A stretch of DNA of 64,000 nucleotides, taken from assembly GCA_037954235.1 (NCBI GenBank), contig JBBMOA010000012.1, positions 15,407,144-15,471,143 on the forward strand. The letters are read 5' to 3'. The position numbers were made by a program, and so were the translations under genes. The notes below the pieces were generated by a model, which saw only the letters and a list, made by a program, of their open reading frames with translations, did not search any database and had not been told where the DNA came from. Of this stretch, positions 47,070-59,200 are shown one piece after another. Source of the DNA: Aulostomus chinensis (taxonomy: Eukaryota; Chordata; Actinopteri; Syngnathiformes; Aulostomidae). The stretch's first letter is position 1. Each line of letters begins with the position of its first letter.

Positions 47070-50000
47070 TGAGCTTGTGAGCACCAGATCAACAGGGCCA
47101 GCTCCCATTTGTCACAGCCTGGCTCTAAATGCTGATTTATGATCGTGTGCTTGGTCTACACGGAGCCGACTGGTGTGACCTGGACACATGACCCATGTAT
47201 GTGACTGATGTCGTTGCGATCATTTGTACATCTGTGCTAGTGTGGCTGTGTCGATTACACCAGTGAAGCATTAAGCAGCCTCAGGCTCCTCGATACCATG
47301 GAGTTTATTCCTGTATGTTAAACAGTGGTGGCTGAGACAGAGAACATGCTTCTGGAGAAGTTAAATGTTGAACCACAGTTACATTTACCACAAAAAAGCA
47401 AACAGATATGGACTGGAAATGAGAGTGTGGAGATGCGTAAGAGGAAATGTGATGTTACGAATTGGAGCAGACACAGTCGCGGTCATCAATAGGAATGATT
47501 TGACGAAAAAGTACACATGAGGATTTAGAGTCCCAATGGAGCACTAGAGCAGATGTACACATCAAGAAAGTTTTATTTTCATAGTAACAAGTGAAAATAA
47601 TTGAGGTAGAAGGGAGTCATGTAGAAGCTGAGGAACTAAACGTAGTAACAGTGTTGCTTAAAGTAATAGCCACGCTTTTGCAAGACAGTGACACCTAGTG
47701 CGGTGGAGGGGTCATTGCAGTCACACCAAAGATTTTCCGGTTTTAAAAGACAAAGGTTTCCTCTCATATTTCAATAATCATTTAATGGTATGTCTCATAC
47801 ATAGCAGCAGCTGAGTGTTAACAGCTGCAGGAATAGAAATCCTAGACATAATCCCAAGTCACTGGCTGCCGATAAACCCATCAAAGAGTCTGACTACTTT
47901 TAGTGAACGATGAAGACGTCGGTCGGTTCTCCATCTGACCTGAGAGCACGTTCATGCCCCAGCAGGTGCACCCGTTGGCTGAAGCTGCATGGAATTACAG
48001 ATGAGGAGATCATCTCTGAACATCATCGTGTGTAAACTTGCCCCCCTGCACACTCTACCCACAGCCTGCAAACTGACCTTGTGTTTGTGGCGAACATTAA
48101 CTGCTGCTCCGTCTCTCAACACTTTCGCCCGGTTTTCCTGCAGTGTGTCTTGATGTATGTCTTAACTTCTTATGTAACAGAATAATTATCAGCTTCAGTT
48201 ACATGGACTTCAAGCTAGAGTTGATTGGCAAAAAAAGGTTTATGCTTCATCATACTCACTAGGTTTCCAGCAACTATTGCAGTAAATGTGATATCAGTGA
48301 CAAAACAGCAAAAGATTATTTTCTCAGGTAAAACTTGATGGAATAGAACTTGCATCATATTCTGTTGGACAATACGAAATAGTAAAACAGCGTAAACTTG
48401 TACCCATGTTTAAAGTAAGACTGAGTCCGTGTCTTACTGTGCTTCATGACAATGGTGTTCCAGCTTTTCATGGATAATGGTGATATATACGTGTCTAAAT
48501 ATAACTATTGAGGAGTGTGTGGAACATTTTATCATCACAAAAGAGCAAATGATGGTCCCCATACAGGGGAACTGAAGTACAGAGGAAGGCATTTGTGTTT
48601 TCTGCTATAAACCGCTCAAGATAAGAATAATCAGTCCTGCAGCTTCATCCTTCAAACACTCTAAATCACCAGTGCAACATGGCAGCAGCTGTATATGTTG
48701 GCATCATCTTCAAACAGTGGGATAAGTGGATGTTCTTGGATGTCATCCATAGGTTTGTGTTGTCTTGGAGTCTTGAGTGCAGCATTTTTGCCATCACCAT
48801 CTCGAAATTTTGCTAACAGCAGCATAAGACACCATATAGGTTGTTAGGATGAGAGGGTGAAGCTGGAGAGAATCATCTCTCTGCTGGTAAACAGGCTGTC
48901 ATCATTTCAAAGTCTTGTTATGAAACGCAGTGCTGTTAGTTTAACTATAGGTATTACATCTTTATTTAATTTCATTAGCTATTTATTTTTAAATAATATT
49001 GTAGTAATTGTTTTGGAGAATAATCAAATTCATCCCATTACATAATTCTGAGAAAAAAAAGATGAGTTTAAATATTGAAAATAGGCCCATATGCTAGCTA
49101 GCAGGTCATATGGTCCTCGGAGTGATGCCTTGTGAGAATGGTGAGTCCTGGCTCACAGGCAGCTCAACTGAACTGTATTTCGAGAAAAACAAAACAAAAA
49201 CAAACCACAATGCTAAAATTAAAAAAGAAGAACTGAAATTAGCGATGGAGACATAAACCCATCAGGGAAATGTTTACAGGGGAGTCGCCCTCTGTTGGCC
49301 GTGTGATAGAATGCAGCTTTAAGGCACTTTGATCATGGCGTCGCTTTTCAGTCCCTGGTGGCTTCAGTCTGTGATCGCCAATATTTTAGTGGCGTTTGAA
49401 GTCGTCCCGCCCCCTAGTGGTAAGTAAGTAAGAATCCTATTTCAGATTTATTTTAATTTTCCCTTTTGGCAATTTTACTGGGGAATCTAATTATTTTTTC
49501 CCCTCTAGATTTCCAATGAAGACCAAGGGGTGGGGGGGGGGGGGAGAAATACCTTCACAAAGTGCTTATTATGGCAAGTTTGTCAGAGAAGTCGTGCTCT
49601 CCTTCATGCAAGCATCGACGTGTGGTGCACGTGTCCACTCAGGTACAAAGAATTCATTCATTTTTCTGCTGTGTGCTTCTGTGTGAACTTCAGAGGCTTG
49701 TTTTAGTCTGACATGAGTTTCCTAATCCAGCACACGGCCGAGTCAACAGCAGAAGAGGGTTTCAAGAGTGGCAATATTTGAATTCCTGACATCTTTTTTT
49801 TTTGGGGGGGGGGGGGGGGGGCTTCAACTACATTAAAATTCAAACATCTAAGGGTTATTGAACAGATTTAAACAAACATACATCCTGCAGTGACTGGATT
49901 TTAAAGCACGTCATTGCACCTGCAGGTGACTAGAACTTTCTGGTTGTTTATTCCACTCCTTCCCAGCCTCGAGGAGCTAGAGTGACCACGTGACCCTGCA

Positions 50001-50483
50001 TCAGGACATAACATCCTTTCCTTATATCTGGGACTTCAACGTAACTTGATCCAGGGTTTTTCTTTCTATCTGTCTTTCTATCTGTCTTTCCCCCTTTTCA
50101 GATTTGCGGGCCAGAGCTTCTTTTTTTTAATCATCACCCCTCAAAGGTAAAACTGGAAAAGAACGGATTACATCAAACCTTTAAAATGTAGAAGTCAGTA
50201 TGGAATAATTTAAACTTTTAAAGTTGATTTAATCTCATAAAGAATTGGAGCACAAAGTCACTGCAGGTATGACTTCCCACTGGGTAAATAATGTCTCCTC
50301 TGGAGATGAAGACACGGGTCTGGCAGACTCTCTGACTGGCCTCTCACCGGCCGAGCCTGACTGCTGGAGGAGAATCCTGCCCTGTTTCTGGAGCAAGAGG
50401 CGGGCCCTTGGAAAGCAGGAATGCGCTGGAAGTTTTCCTGCAGGATCTTCACATGCTGAGGATCGTCCGTCCCGCGTCTCACT
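47070..50483. other. Intergenic region between the rpgr relic and srpx
   Basis: No gene is recognised. Holds two CTCF-like motifs (around 49285-49300 and 49407-49420), G homopolymer tracts near 49530-49542 and 49804-49821, and presumably the srpx promoter and 5' UTR just before 50484. Confidence 0.65.
49407..49420 (-). promoter_or_regulatory. CTCF core motif match (minus)
   Basis: The reverse complement CCACTAGGGGGCGG fits CCASYAGRKGGCRS at all 14 positions. A second, weaker match on the same strand (CCAACAGAGGGCGA, 12 of 14) lies about 120 bases to the left. Binding is not shown. Confidence 0.55.
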
Positions 50484-50942
50484 ATGGACATGTGGCCGCT
50501 GGTGCTCCTGTGCGTCCAGTTCTGCTTGTGTTCCGCGTCTGAAGGTGAGGACTGACACTTTAGTCTCCTTTTTATTTCTTCATTTATAAGTCACACTATC
50601 GTGCTGGTTCCCCTTAGAGTCTGATTACTGGGAAGTTCAGCGCTCCAAGGCTGCTTTAATGTGACACACTTTGTGGTTTGTGTTGTTTTGGAGGTCTTCA
50701 GCCTGCATTCAGCGGCTTCTTATCACCAATGATTTTTAGTGAACCGCGTTTGTGTTTACGTGGAGGGGGTGGACAGCGGGGGGAGTGCAGTGTTCATCTG
50801 GGGGACGTTTCTCTGTCTGTGGTGCTTCCCCCTGCCGTCACCCTCTCAGCTTTAAACTCTGAGCTGCAGCAAAGGTCATAGAATGTATGTTGGCCCACAC
50901 AATTTAGAGAGTTGTGTGCCTGTGTGTGTTGAACATACGCTC

Positions 50943-51022
<80 letters not shown>

Positions 51023-51141
51023 CACACAGAACATGAGGAAACAGGATATCCAGATAGGTGAAGAAGCCAGCCTGAACTGAGTTTACAGCCTGCAGTGAGG
51101 AACTTTGATGACTTCAAAGCTCATGTCTAGATCTAAGTATG

Positions 51142-51196
<55 letters not shown>

Positions 51197-54100
51197 ACAG
51201 TCACACAAGCTGAAACATGATACAGGCTGCTCAGCAGATTTACAATGACAGACTCTAAACTGCTTGTGGAGCCAACTGTCAGTCCTCTGTTCTGCACTTG
51301 TGTGTGGGTTTTATGAGGAGTTTATTTTACAAGGCTGTGTTTGTGTTTGTTTGAGTGGTTTATCAGTTGTGTGTATGTGTGTGTGTGTGTGTGTGTTTGA
51401 GAGAGAGAAAGTGTGTGTATGCACACATGCCTAACATAAGGATGATGGTATTACACCAGAAAGACTTCTTTAACTTTTTATTTTAAGAAACTACTGTTGC
51501 ACTTTGTAGAGCTTCTATGTATTTTTTTACCTTTAATATATTTGGGATCATTTTCAAGCTGGACTTGTCCTCTACCAACCTTCAAACAGTTAAACTGCTC
51601 TACTACAGCAAGTATGTGTAAAGCCTGATCATAGTTTCCATGATGCCTCTTGTAATGATGTGGGTCGGGGGCACTAAGATCCTCCACATGCTGGGAGTAA
51701 CTTGGGGAAGTGCCAATGTAATCACCATCATGGAGCAAAGTTACTGTCCGGTTGTGTGTTAACCAACACTTAATAATAAAACAAATGAAGAGATTCTGAA
51801 GAACAAATTGGAAACTGTTAATTAAAAGAGGAGTTTAGAGGTTGGAGCTGGAGCTCTGCACCTCTAACTGGGTCAGTTATCTCTGCGACTGAGGCAGTCT
51901 GTTCGCCCGAGTGAGATGAAAAATGAAGTGCAACTTTCAGTATAATTCTCAGTATGAGCGACGAACTGCACACCGCTTTTCATCGCAGTAAACAGAAGCA
52001 CAATCCAGGGGGTTTTGGAAAGCAAATTCTTGAGCACAAACAATGGCATTTTGTAAATTTTGGTCTCGTTTATGGTACTTGGTCTTTAAAGTACTACCTT
52101 GGCTACCTTGTTATTGGCTACGGAGGAGCTCCACCCTCTCATTAGAGTAAGGTCACCTCCAGTTCCAAAAAAACAACCTGCATGGCCAAGGCCAGAATGA
52201 TCCACAAACCAACGAATGAAAACGTGTTCATATCCTTGAAAGACTCCGAATGGCAACCCGGAAGTTAGCATTGCCTCAGTTTAAAGCCAATGGGGTTACT
52301 ACTCTAGATTTTGGATTATTCCAAAAGGGAAAAAAAAAAATTCTATGGCAACCAAAGTCGATACATTAGCATCGATTAGCGAACTGATCTGCACAGACGA
52401 ACACAACACTGTGATGCAATTGCAATTGTTGGAAGTACAAAACTCATGTTACATGACTTCCCCTCAGCTTGCTTCTTCTGTTTTCAAGGTGGTGTCCTTT
52501 ACTATCTGCAACAACCTTTGCAGCCTCATTTATCCACGTTAAAATTAGAATATATTTACACTGAACTCTAATTTTATTCGAGGTCTTAAGTCACGATGTT
52601 ATCAAATGATAAAAGATTACAAAAGACTTGTTTTTTGCGACATAACCGGTTGTATTTGTCTTGCTAAGTTGCTTTAAGTACAACACTCCTGCGACCAATT
52701 ACAGAGAATTTGGATGGCTTATAGATATCAATAGAATATCAGTCAAACACTGTAGACTGGGAAGACCTCAGGGGATTAATGCTGATTAGTGCAGCTTTAA
52801 GAACAGACAGATAAATGCTGATGAATGCGTGCTTTATAGCCACATGAATACTTTCTCAGTGAATCAGTTAATAAGCTGATGCATGATCCGACTCTGCTGA
52901 AAAATGTCTACTGAGCCTCTACTATAGTAAAGTCAGGCGAGTTAAAAGCAGACAGATTGTTCCTGAGTGCACTGAATGGAGAAAACGTCGGGGCCACGAA
53001 AGGAATTATGCAGCTATGAGTTGAGAGACAGTGAATATGCCTCTTAGTATTTTCTCTTCTCTGTTAGCCTGTAACTACACTTTAACACTGAGGGAATGAG
53101 CTCATAATGACAGCTCGTATTGCAAATCCGCAGAGAAGAAAACTAATAGGAAATCAGGCTCCATAATTGAAATCCTTTTCATTCCCAGAGGTTTGTCAGG
53201 AAGACAGACTCTTCAGCTTCTCACAAAGGACCTCTTTGAAATTAAGAAAGAGATGAACAGGAGAGTGATGCTGACAGGAGATCTTACTTCAGCGCGTTGA
53301 CAGATTTATCAGATCTAAAGGAGAAATAGCCTCGAGTCAAATCTCTTCCTCTGACTAATTTTAATCTCAAATACTTTTATCAAGCCGGCTCAGGTAATAT
53401 CATGCGACTGCAGAGTAATGTCCAGCATTTTAAGATCCTCAGACACTCATTCACCCTAAAAACAACATTTATTCATACGACACTTTTATGCAAAGCGACC
53501 AACAGTGGAAGAACAAAATGAAAGCTTCAGTGGAGTAGGACATCCTGGAGGAATTCTCTTCTCATCTGTAACTCATATTAGACACTCAGTAGTTTCCTCA
53601 GTAGTGAGCTATAACCCTTTATTAGTATAATATTTTTTGTCAGAGCAGCTTGTTCTGGAGAAGTATGTCTGCAAGTCAAGCAACTTTGTTGCTCACTTGT
53701 GCTTCCTAATGTTGCGTTATGCTAGCAAGATCAATAACCTTGAACCTTACTGATTATTCATTTATTGAATATATATGTAGATGTTGAACATCACGGCAAA
53801 GCGGATATGTAACTTTAATATCTCTGGCTTTTTTGTTTTTCAATTGATGACTTTCATAATGAGCACCAGAGTTCATGAGGTGTCTGTCAAATATTACACA
53901 TGCTAGAGTGTTTCCCTCCTCTAACCGTGGTTGGCCTCTACTTGGTGAGGCTTACACGCAACACTATGTGTGGGTTTTTATTGCCTCAGATAACAAACAT
54001 CTTTCCAAAGAGTGATGATTTTTTTTTTTTTTTAGCTTTGTTAAGCAGATGTTCTGCTCTGTACTGGGAGCTCACACTGTTAGTGTCCTTATTTGTCCTC

Positions 54101-56185
54101 TGTCTTTGGATGTTGAGAAGCAGGGAACAGATTTTGTTTGTACACTGAAAAAAAGGAGACAACATGGTGATCCTGCACGCAGGAGGAAAAAACATCATCT
54201 TGTCGGACTTTCTGTGTCCATGTATGTGTTTTTCACAGCCGAACAGACTCAAGTCGTTCTAATTAAGGAGTTTGTCAATAGTCGAGTATGACAGTGTCGT
54301 CTGCGTAAAGACTCATCTTAATTTCAGTGTGAAGAAACTGCAGGTGGATTGGCACCAGTAGAAACAGCCAGACACACACGCACACGCACACGCACACGCA
54401 CACACACAGTATTAAGACAGTTGATATCGAATAACAATTCCTCCTGTATGTGACAGCAACTCAAATCCAGCATGGGAACAACTATTAATAACAACAATAT
54501 CCAAGAGTAGCAAAGCTGTGAATGTGAAATTCTGGACCATTATCAAGAGTGACATTTAAATGAAGAACTTAGCTGATGCAGTTATTTGTTTCTTAGAAGA
54601 ATGTTTTTGTTGTATTTGTTGATCTTAACTACCCTTGCTTACCAAGGTAACAAAAAATCATCATAAAAAATAACTAACTTAATAACAGTTTCAGTCTTCT
54701 CCTCGCAAAACATAAACATTCCCATCTCTGTCTCTCTCTCTCACCCCCCCCCCACACACACACCTGTAATTACTTTTCCAAAAAGTACTGTGCCTCAATC
54801 CCCCTATTAACAGCAGAAACTTAACTTTTTCCTATTAGACTGCTAAATCTGACTCACGCAGCGTGTGGCTTTGCTCTGCACAACTCGGGATGTGTGATCC
54901 GACAGCTCAAACCTCAGAGCGCGTTATGAGTATGTGTGTGTTCGATGATTTGCAGCATCTTGGTCCAGACAGCTTTTATTAAACTGACAGAGAAGCTGTG
55001 ATGAGGAGTGAGGACATTTGTGACAGGAGATGTACTCACAGTATCAGCTTCATTGACCAACATGCGGCTGATATTTGACGTTGGCGGTGGGTGGAACACT
55101 CCTCCCTTGTGGATCCCGAACAGAGGACACATTCACGCAGGAGTTCATAACATCCCGAGGCCAAGGTTGAACAACCCTTCCCCCTTTTAACCCCTTCCTC
55201 ACACATTTCCTCTTTCCCCTGTTTTACTCATTCGTGATCTGCCGTATATCCATCCATCTCCTCCTCCTCCCCAAAATAAACCCTTGTGCTCATCAAATTC
55301 CCTCCTGTTCATCCTGTAACTCTCACCTCTACTGAGAAATATCGCTTCGATTGCTGCTGTTTTATGGCTTAAAAGTCTTTGTCGTCTGCGTGTTTTGCTC
55401 AGTGTCAAAACAGTTGTACATGCTGTTTATGGTAAGTATGATCTTCAGTAGCTGTTTTGGAACAAAAGTTTCAAAAAAATCTTTTTCCATTTTTATTAAA
55501 CGTATCGCTCAGAACTACTACAAGAAACCTCTGGACTGAATAAATGGATCTTTGTTTTAAACAGGTCAATTTTGCAAGCCAGATGGAAAAAGATGATCTT
55601 TTGAGGCTTATTGTTTCAGCATGACTCCTGCCCAAAAGATCCAGATCACCCCCCGGAGTCAGTTTAGCAGATTAAGCAATATTTTAAGCTGGATCTTGGT
55701 GCTGTTTTGCAGCTCAGCCCAGGACATTGCTTTAAAACATTGCCTTTTCTTTGTATTAGTTGCTTTCTCTTCTTTGCTTTTATCCCCAGGGTCAGGACAG
55801 TATTCCTACGGAGATGATGAAGACTGGTACTCTCGTAGATATAAAGGTGACAAGGTTTGGCACAGCCAACACACGCACACGAACCCTGACTACATTTAGA
55901 ACTGCTCCATTCAAATATATGTCTTAATAGTCATGCAAATTCAGGTGACCTCATCTAACCCAGAGAAAAAAACTCTTTGAGAGTTTATAAAGTTCCTGTA
56001 AAGAAGCGTAATTAGATACCACTCAGTTTTCGAAACTGACATAGATACGTCAAAGTCGCTCCCAGCTTTAAATTCGGGGTCAGTTTGACGCGGAACATTA
56101 TACCAAGGCCAAACCAAACTCCCCTTATGTAAAAGCTCAAAAGAAATATTATTTTCTCTTGCTCAGTGGTTGTGGAGACTTTGCC

Positions 56186-56240
<55 letters not shown>

Positions 56241-59200
56241 ACACACACACAAACATGGAGAGGGAGTGAAGGAGGCTTGCTGTGTAATGAATACTCATTT
56301 TTATGCCAACTGGAAATGAGCCCTAAACTCTGTGTGTGTGTCAGTCCACTGGGTTGAGAGTTTGTCCTGAGCCAGCAGGAAATAAACTGCAGATTTGTAT
56401 TTACGTGTATTGGAATAGAACCCCTGTGACCCTTCAGCTTTGGCATCAAAGAAGGAATTTTTACACAAGCCTTGTAGAGATGAGCAGAGGTCTCCAAAGA
56501 TGAGAACAAACGCATTTGATGAGTCATCGGAGGAAACAGTCATGAATTCGTAATAATGGATTTAGTCATTTGTATGAGAATTATGTGTTTTTCTGGTGAA
56601 ATGAATTTGAGACGTCGCAAAGATAGCACAATACTTTATTTTGTCAGCAAAAACAAACACATAAAACCCTGAAAAATCCCAGAGATCCATTAGAGGCGGG
56701 AGAGTTCAATGGGTCTCATTCATTAAATGTTCTTCTGTACAAATTTGTTATTACACACAAGGGGATTTGTTTAATCCCTTAATTTAGTTTAGTCTGATGT
56801 CTTTAATCTGTTGTTTAACTCTGGTAAGAGTCAATCGAGCAGGCTGGCAGAGGCTCTAACGTCACTAAATTAAGGTCTAAAATAGTCCTTTAGTGTTTAA
56901 GAACTCTTGTTTGCCCTAAGAACGGTTCGTGAATGAGTCCAATTATTCTTTGTTTTACTGCAACGTATTATTCCAAGGCTGAGGTTAAAGAATTTAAAGT
57001 GATGGCTAATATTCATTCAACATCAGCCAAAATATGTGTTGGTTTATGTCTTGAGACAGAAGCCAAGCAGGAAGGACAGTTAAATGATCGCTTCCCATTT
57101 CTTTATCAACAGTGAGTATTTGGGATAAATCAGGGTAAACGGATATAGCAGAAGTGGGAGAAAAAGAGGACGAAATAAATGTTTTGTTTGTGTTTTGAAC
57201 CAGAAAGGGAAATATATTGATATTTGAAATACATAAATAATTGATTAACAATTAAGTTGTGAATAAATCAGAATTTTATCTCTAACGTTGGGATGATGAT
57301 TTGTAAGCTCAACTCCCCTCCATGACACAGATGACCTTTAAAGACAAGTAAAGTCCACAATTTGTGGTCAGTGTCGGTGTCAAACAGGATTTAATTGTCA
57401 AATAGTGAGTTTTAAAGGTGCAAGTTGGCAGATTTTCTTACTTTCAGACTATCCAACTACCTGCTTTACTGCTTTCACAAGTTCGATGTTTTGCTCCTTG
57501 GTCAGACTTGCATGTCGCATCCCAAATACAGGCATTGTATATCCATATAGAAATATATCCGCGCTCAAGACTCACCTTCAATGCCCTCTGTCAAAAAAGC
57601 TGCAGCGTGTGACATAATCATGCTCTCATGTTGTGTTGCGTTCAAGACAAATCAGAAAGCCTGACTCTCTCCTTTTCTCCCCATTCTGTGACAGTCACCA
57701 TGATTTGTTCAACACCAAAATTTGGTACCATTTGATTTACTTGAATTGATACTGAATAGAGCTGACATGAGCTGTTACCATTCTAAATTCAGAGATAGAT
57801 AACGCCACCCTCTAGCAGGGCTAGTTTTTCCATTTTGTTTGCTAAGCTAAGTTTATAGCTAATGTACTTAACAGACGCCAGAAGGATGTAGAGCTTCTCA
57901 TCGAAGGACTTTATTGTCCTGGAGTAGCACATATGTCAGTGCTCTGTCAGAGGAATGGAAACAGGTCCAGCTCAGGAAGGAGAGCTGATACTTCTAATCA
58001 GTGGTATGATACACATCAGTAAAAAGCTGCATTCTAAACACAGACTGTTTCACTGTCACACTCCCAACACGCACCCTGCAACACAAATGCTCTCTACCCT
58101 TCATTATCTGTCCTCTCCTCATGGGACACTTTTGGATTGTGGGAAGTCAGAAATAAGGTAATAGGAAACTCACCACATCAGTTGATGATGGGAGGGTTTT
58201 CACGCTCAAAGTCTTTCTACGCTTTCATAGTCATCAGGTAAGTGCCACCTTCTCTTCCACTTCAGAGGAGGAACCATGAAATATATATTTCTTGAGGTCA
58301 GCTTTGTCTTTTTCCTCGTTTTTTAGGAACCCCGTGGTGCGCAACCATTAAGGTGAAACACGGTGATGTGAGTTGTCGCACCCCAAGAGGAGAACACCAC
58401 AAGACGGTCATGGGGACACGCTGTAAAATCCGCTGCAAGCAGGGCTACGAGACCCAGAGCTCAGAGGTGGTGTGCATGGCAAGCAAACACTGGTCGTCTA
58501 ATTATGCCTGCAGAGGTGAGAAATGACACACAAACACATCATGTCCCTCATTATGCATGTGCATACACCCTCATATCTACAAGTAGGACCTTTTTATATT
58601 AAGTAAAGGTCCGTTTCTTCATGCTGTTGATTCCATAATCATGATTTCAGTTGCAGTGCAGCTGTTCTTTGTTAAACTGTTTGCTGGAGACATTTATTCC
58701 CTGCGTGCAGCCAAAAGTGTTTTAAGGATATTCTCCTCTTTAAAAAATCTCTATTTAGGTCAAAGTGATTTATTCACATTGTTCCAGAAAAAAAAACAAC
58801 TTATTTTATTCATCACTGTTTCCTCTTGAGAAATATGTCAATTTGTTCATGTGTGCTTAAATATTTGGAGGCCTATTTTTTGACATGAATGTGTTGATTC
58901 CCTGTGGTTGCTCTGGAAATGTGCCGCCTGCTGTGTAACAGTGGCTAGATGAAAAGACTTCCTAACTATATCTGGACAAATATGCCTGTGATAGATTTGG
59001 CTCTTATGAACAGTTAAAGGAGCGTGCAAACTTCTGGGAGATATGCCGATTCCCCGCCATCCCCAGAGCCAGACAAGAGAAGAGAACCCCTTCTCCTTTG
59101 TGCTGCATCAGGAAGCTGAGACCCACAGAAACCAGCTGACTGCTAGCTAGCTTAGCGCAATGCTTGGAAGTGGACGGGAAGTGTTGGTACAACTCCGTCA

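Larger units (their letters stand above)
50545..55789 (+). other. srpx intron 1
   Basis: 5.2 kb. Holds a long (CA)n tract (50943-51018), two (GT)n tracts (51139-51193 and 51370-51398) and a (CACACG)n tract (54373-54409). No exon or gene is recognised. Confidence 0.8.

Noticed and set aside
49335..49421. Short exon starting MASLFSPWWLQSVIANIL with a GTAAGT donor
   Set aside because: No family match and no partner exon found. The surrounding words look like a common fish repeat, and the 3' part is the CTCF-like motif.
50235..50589. Frames of 107 and 114 codons around srpx exon 1
   Set aside because: They overlap the srpx 5' UTR and exon 1 in other frames; only the frame from 50484 gives a signal peptide joined in phase to exon 2.
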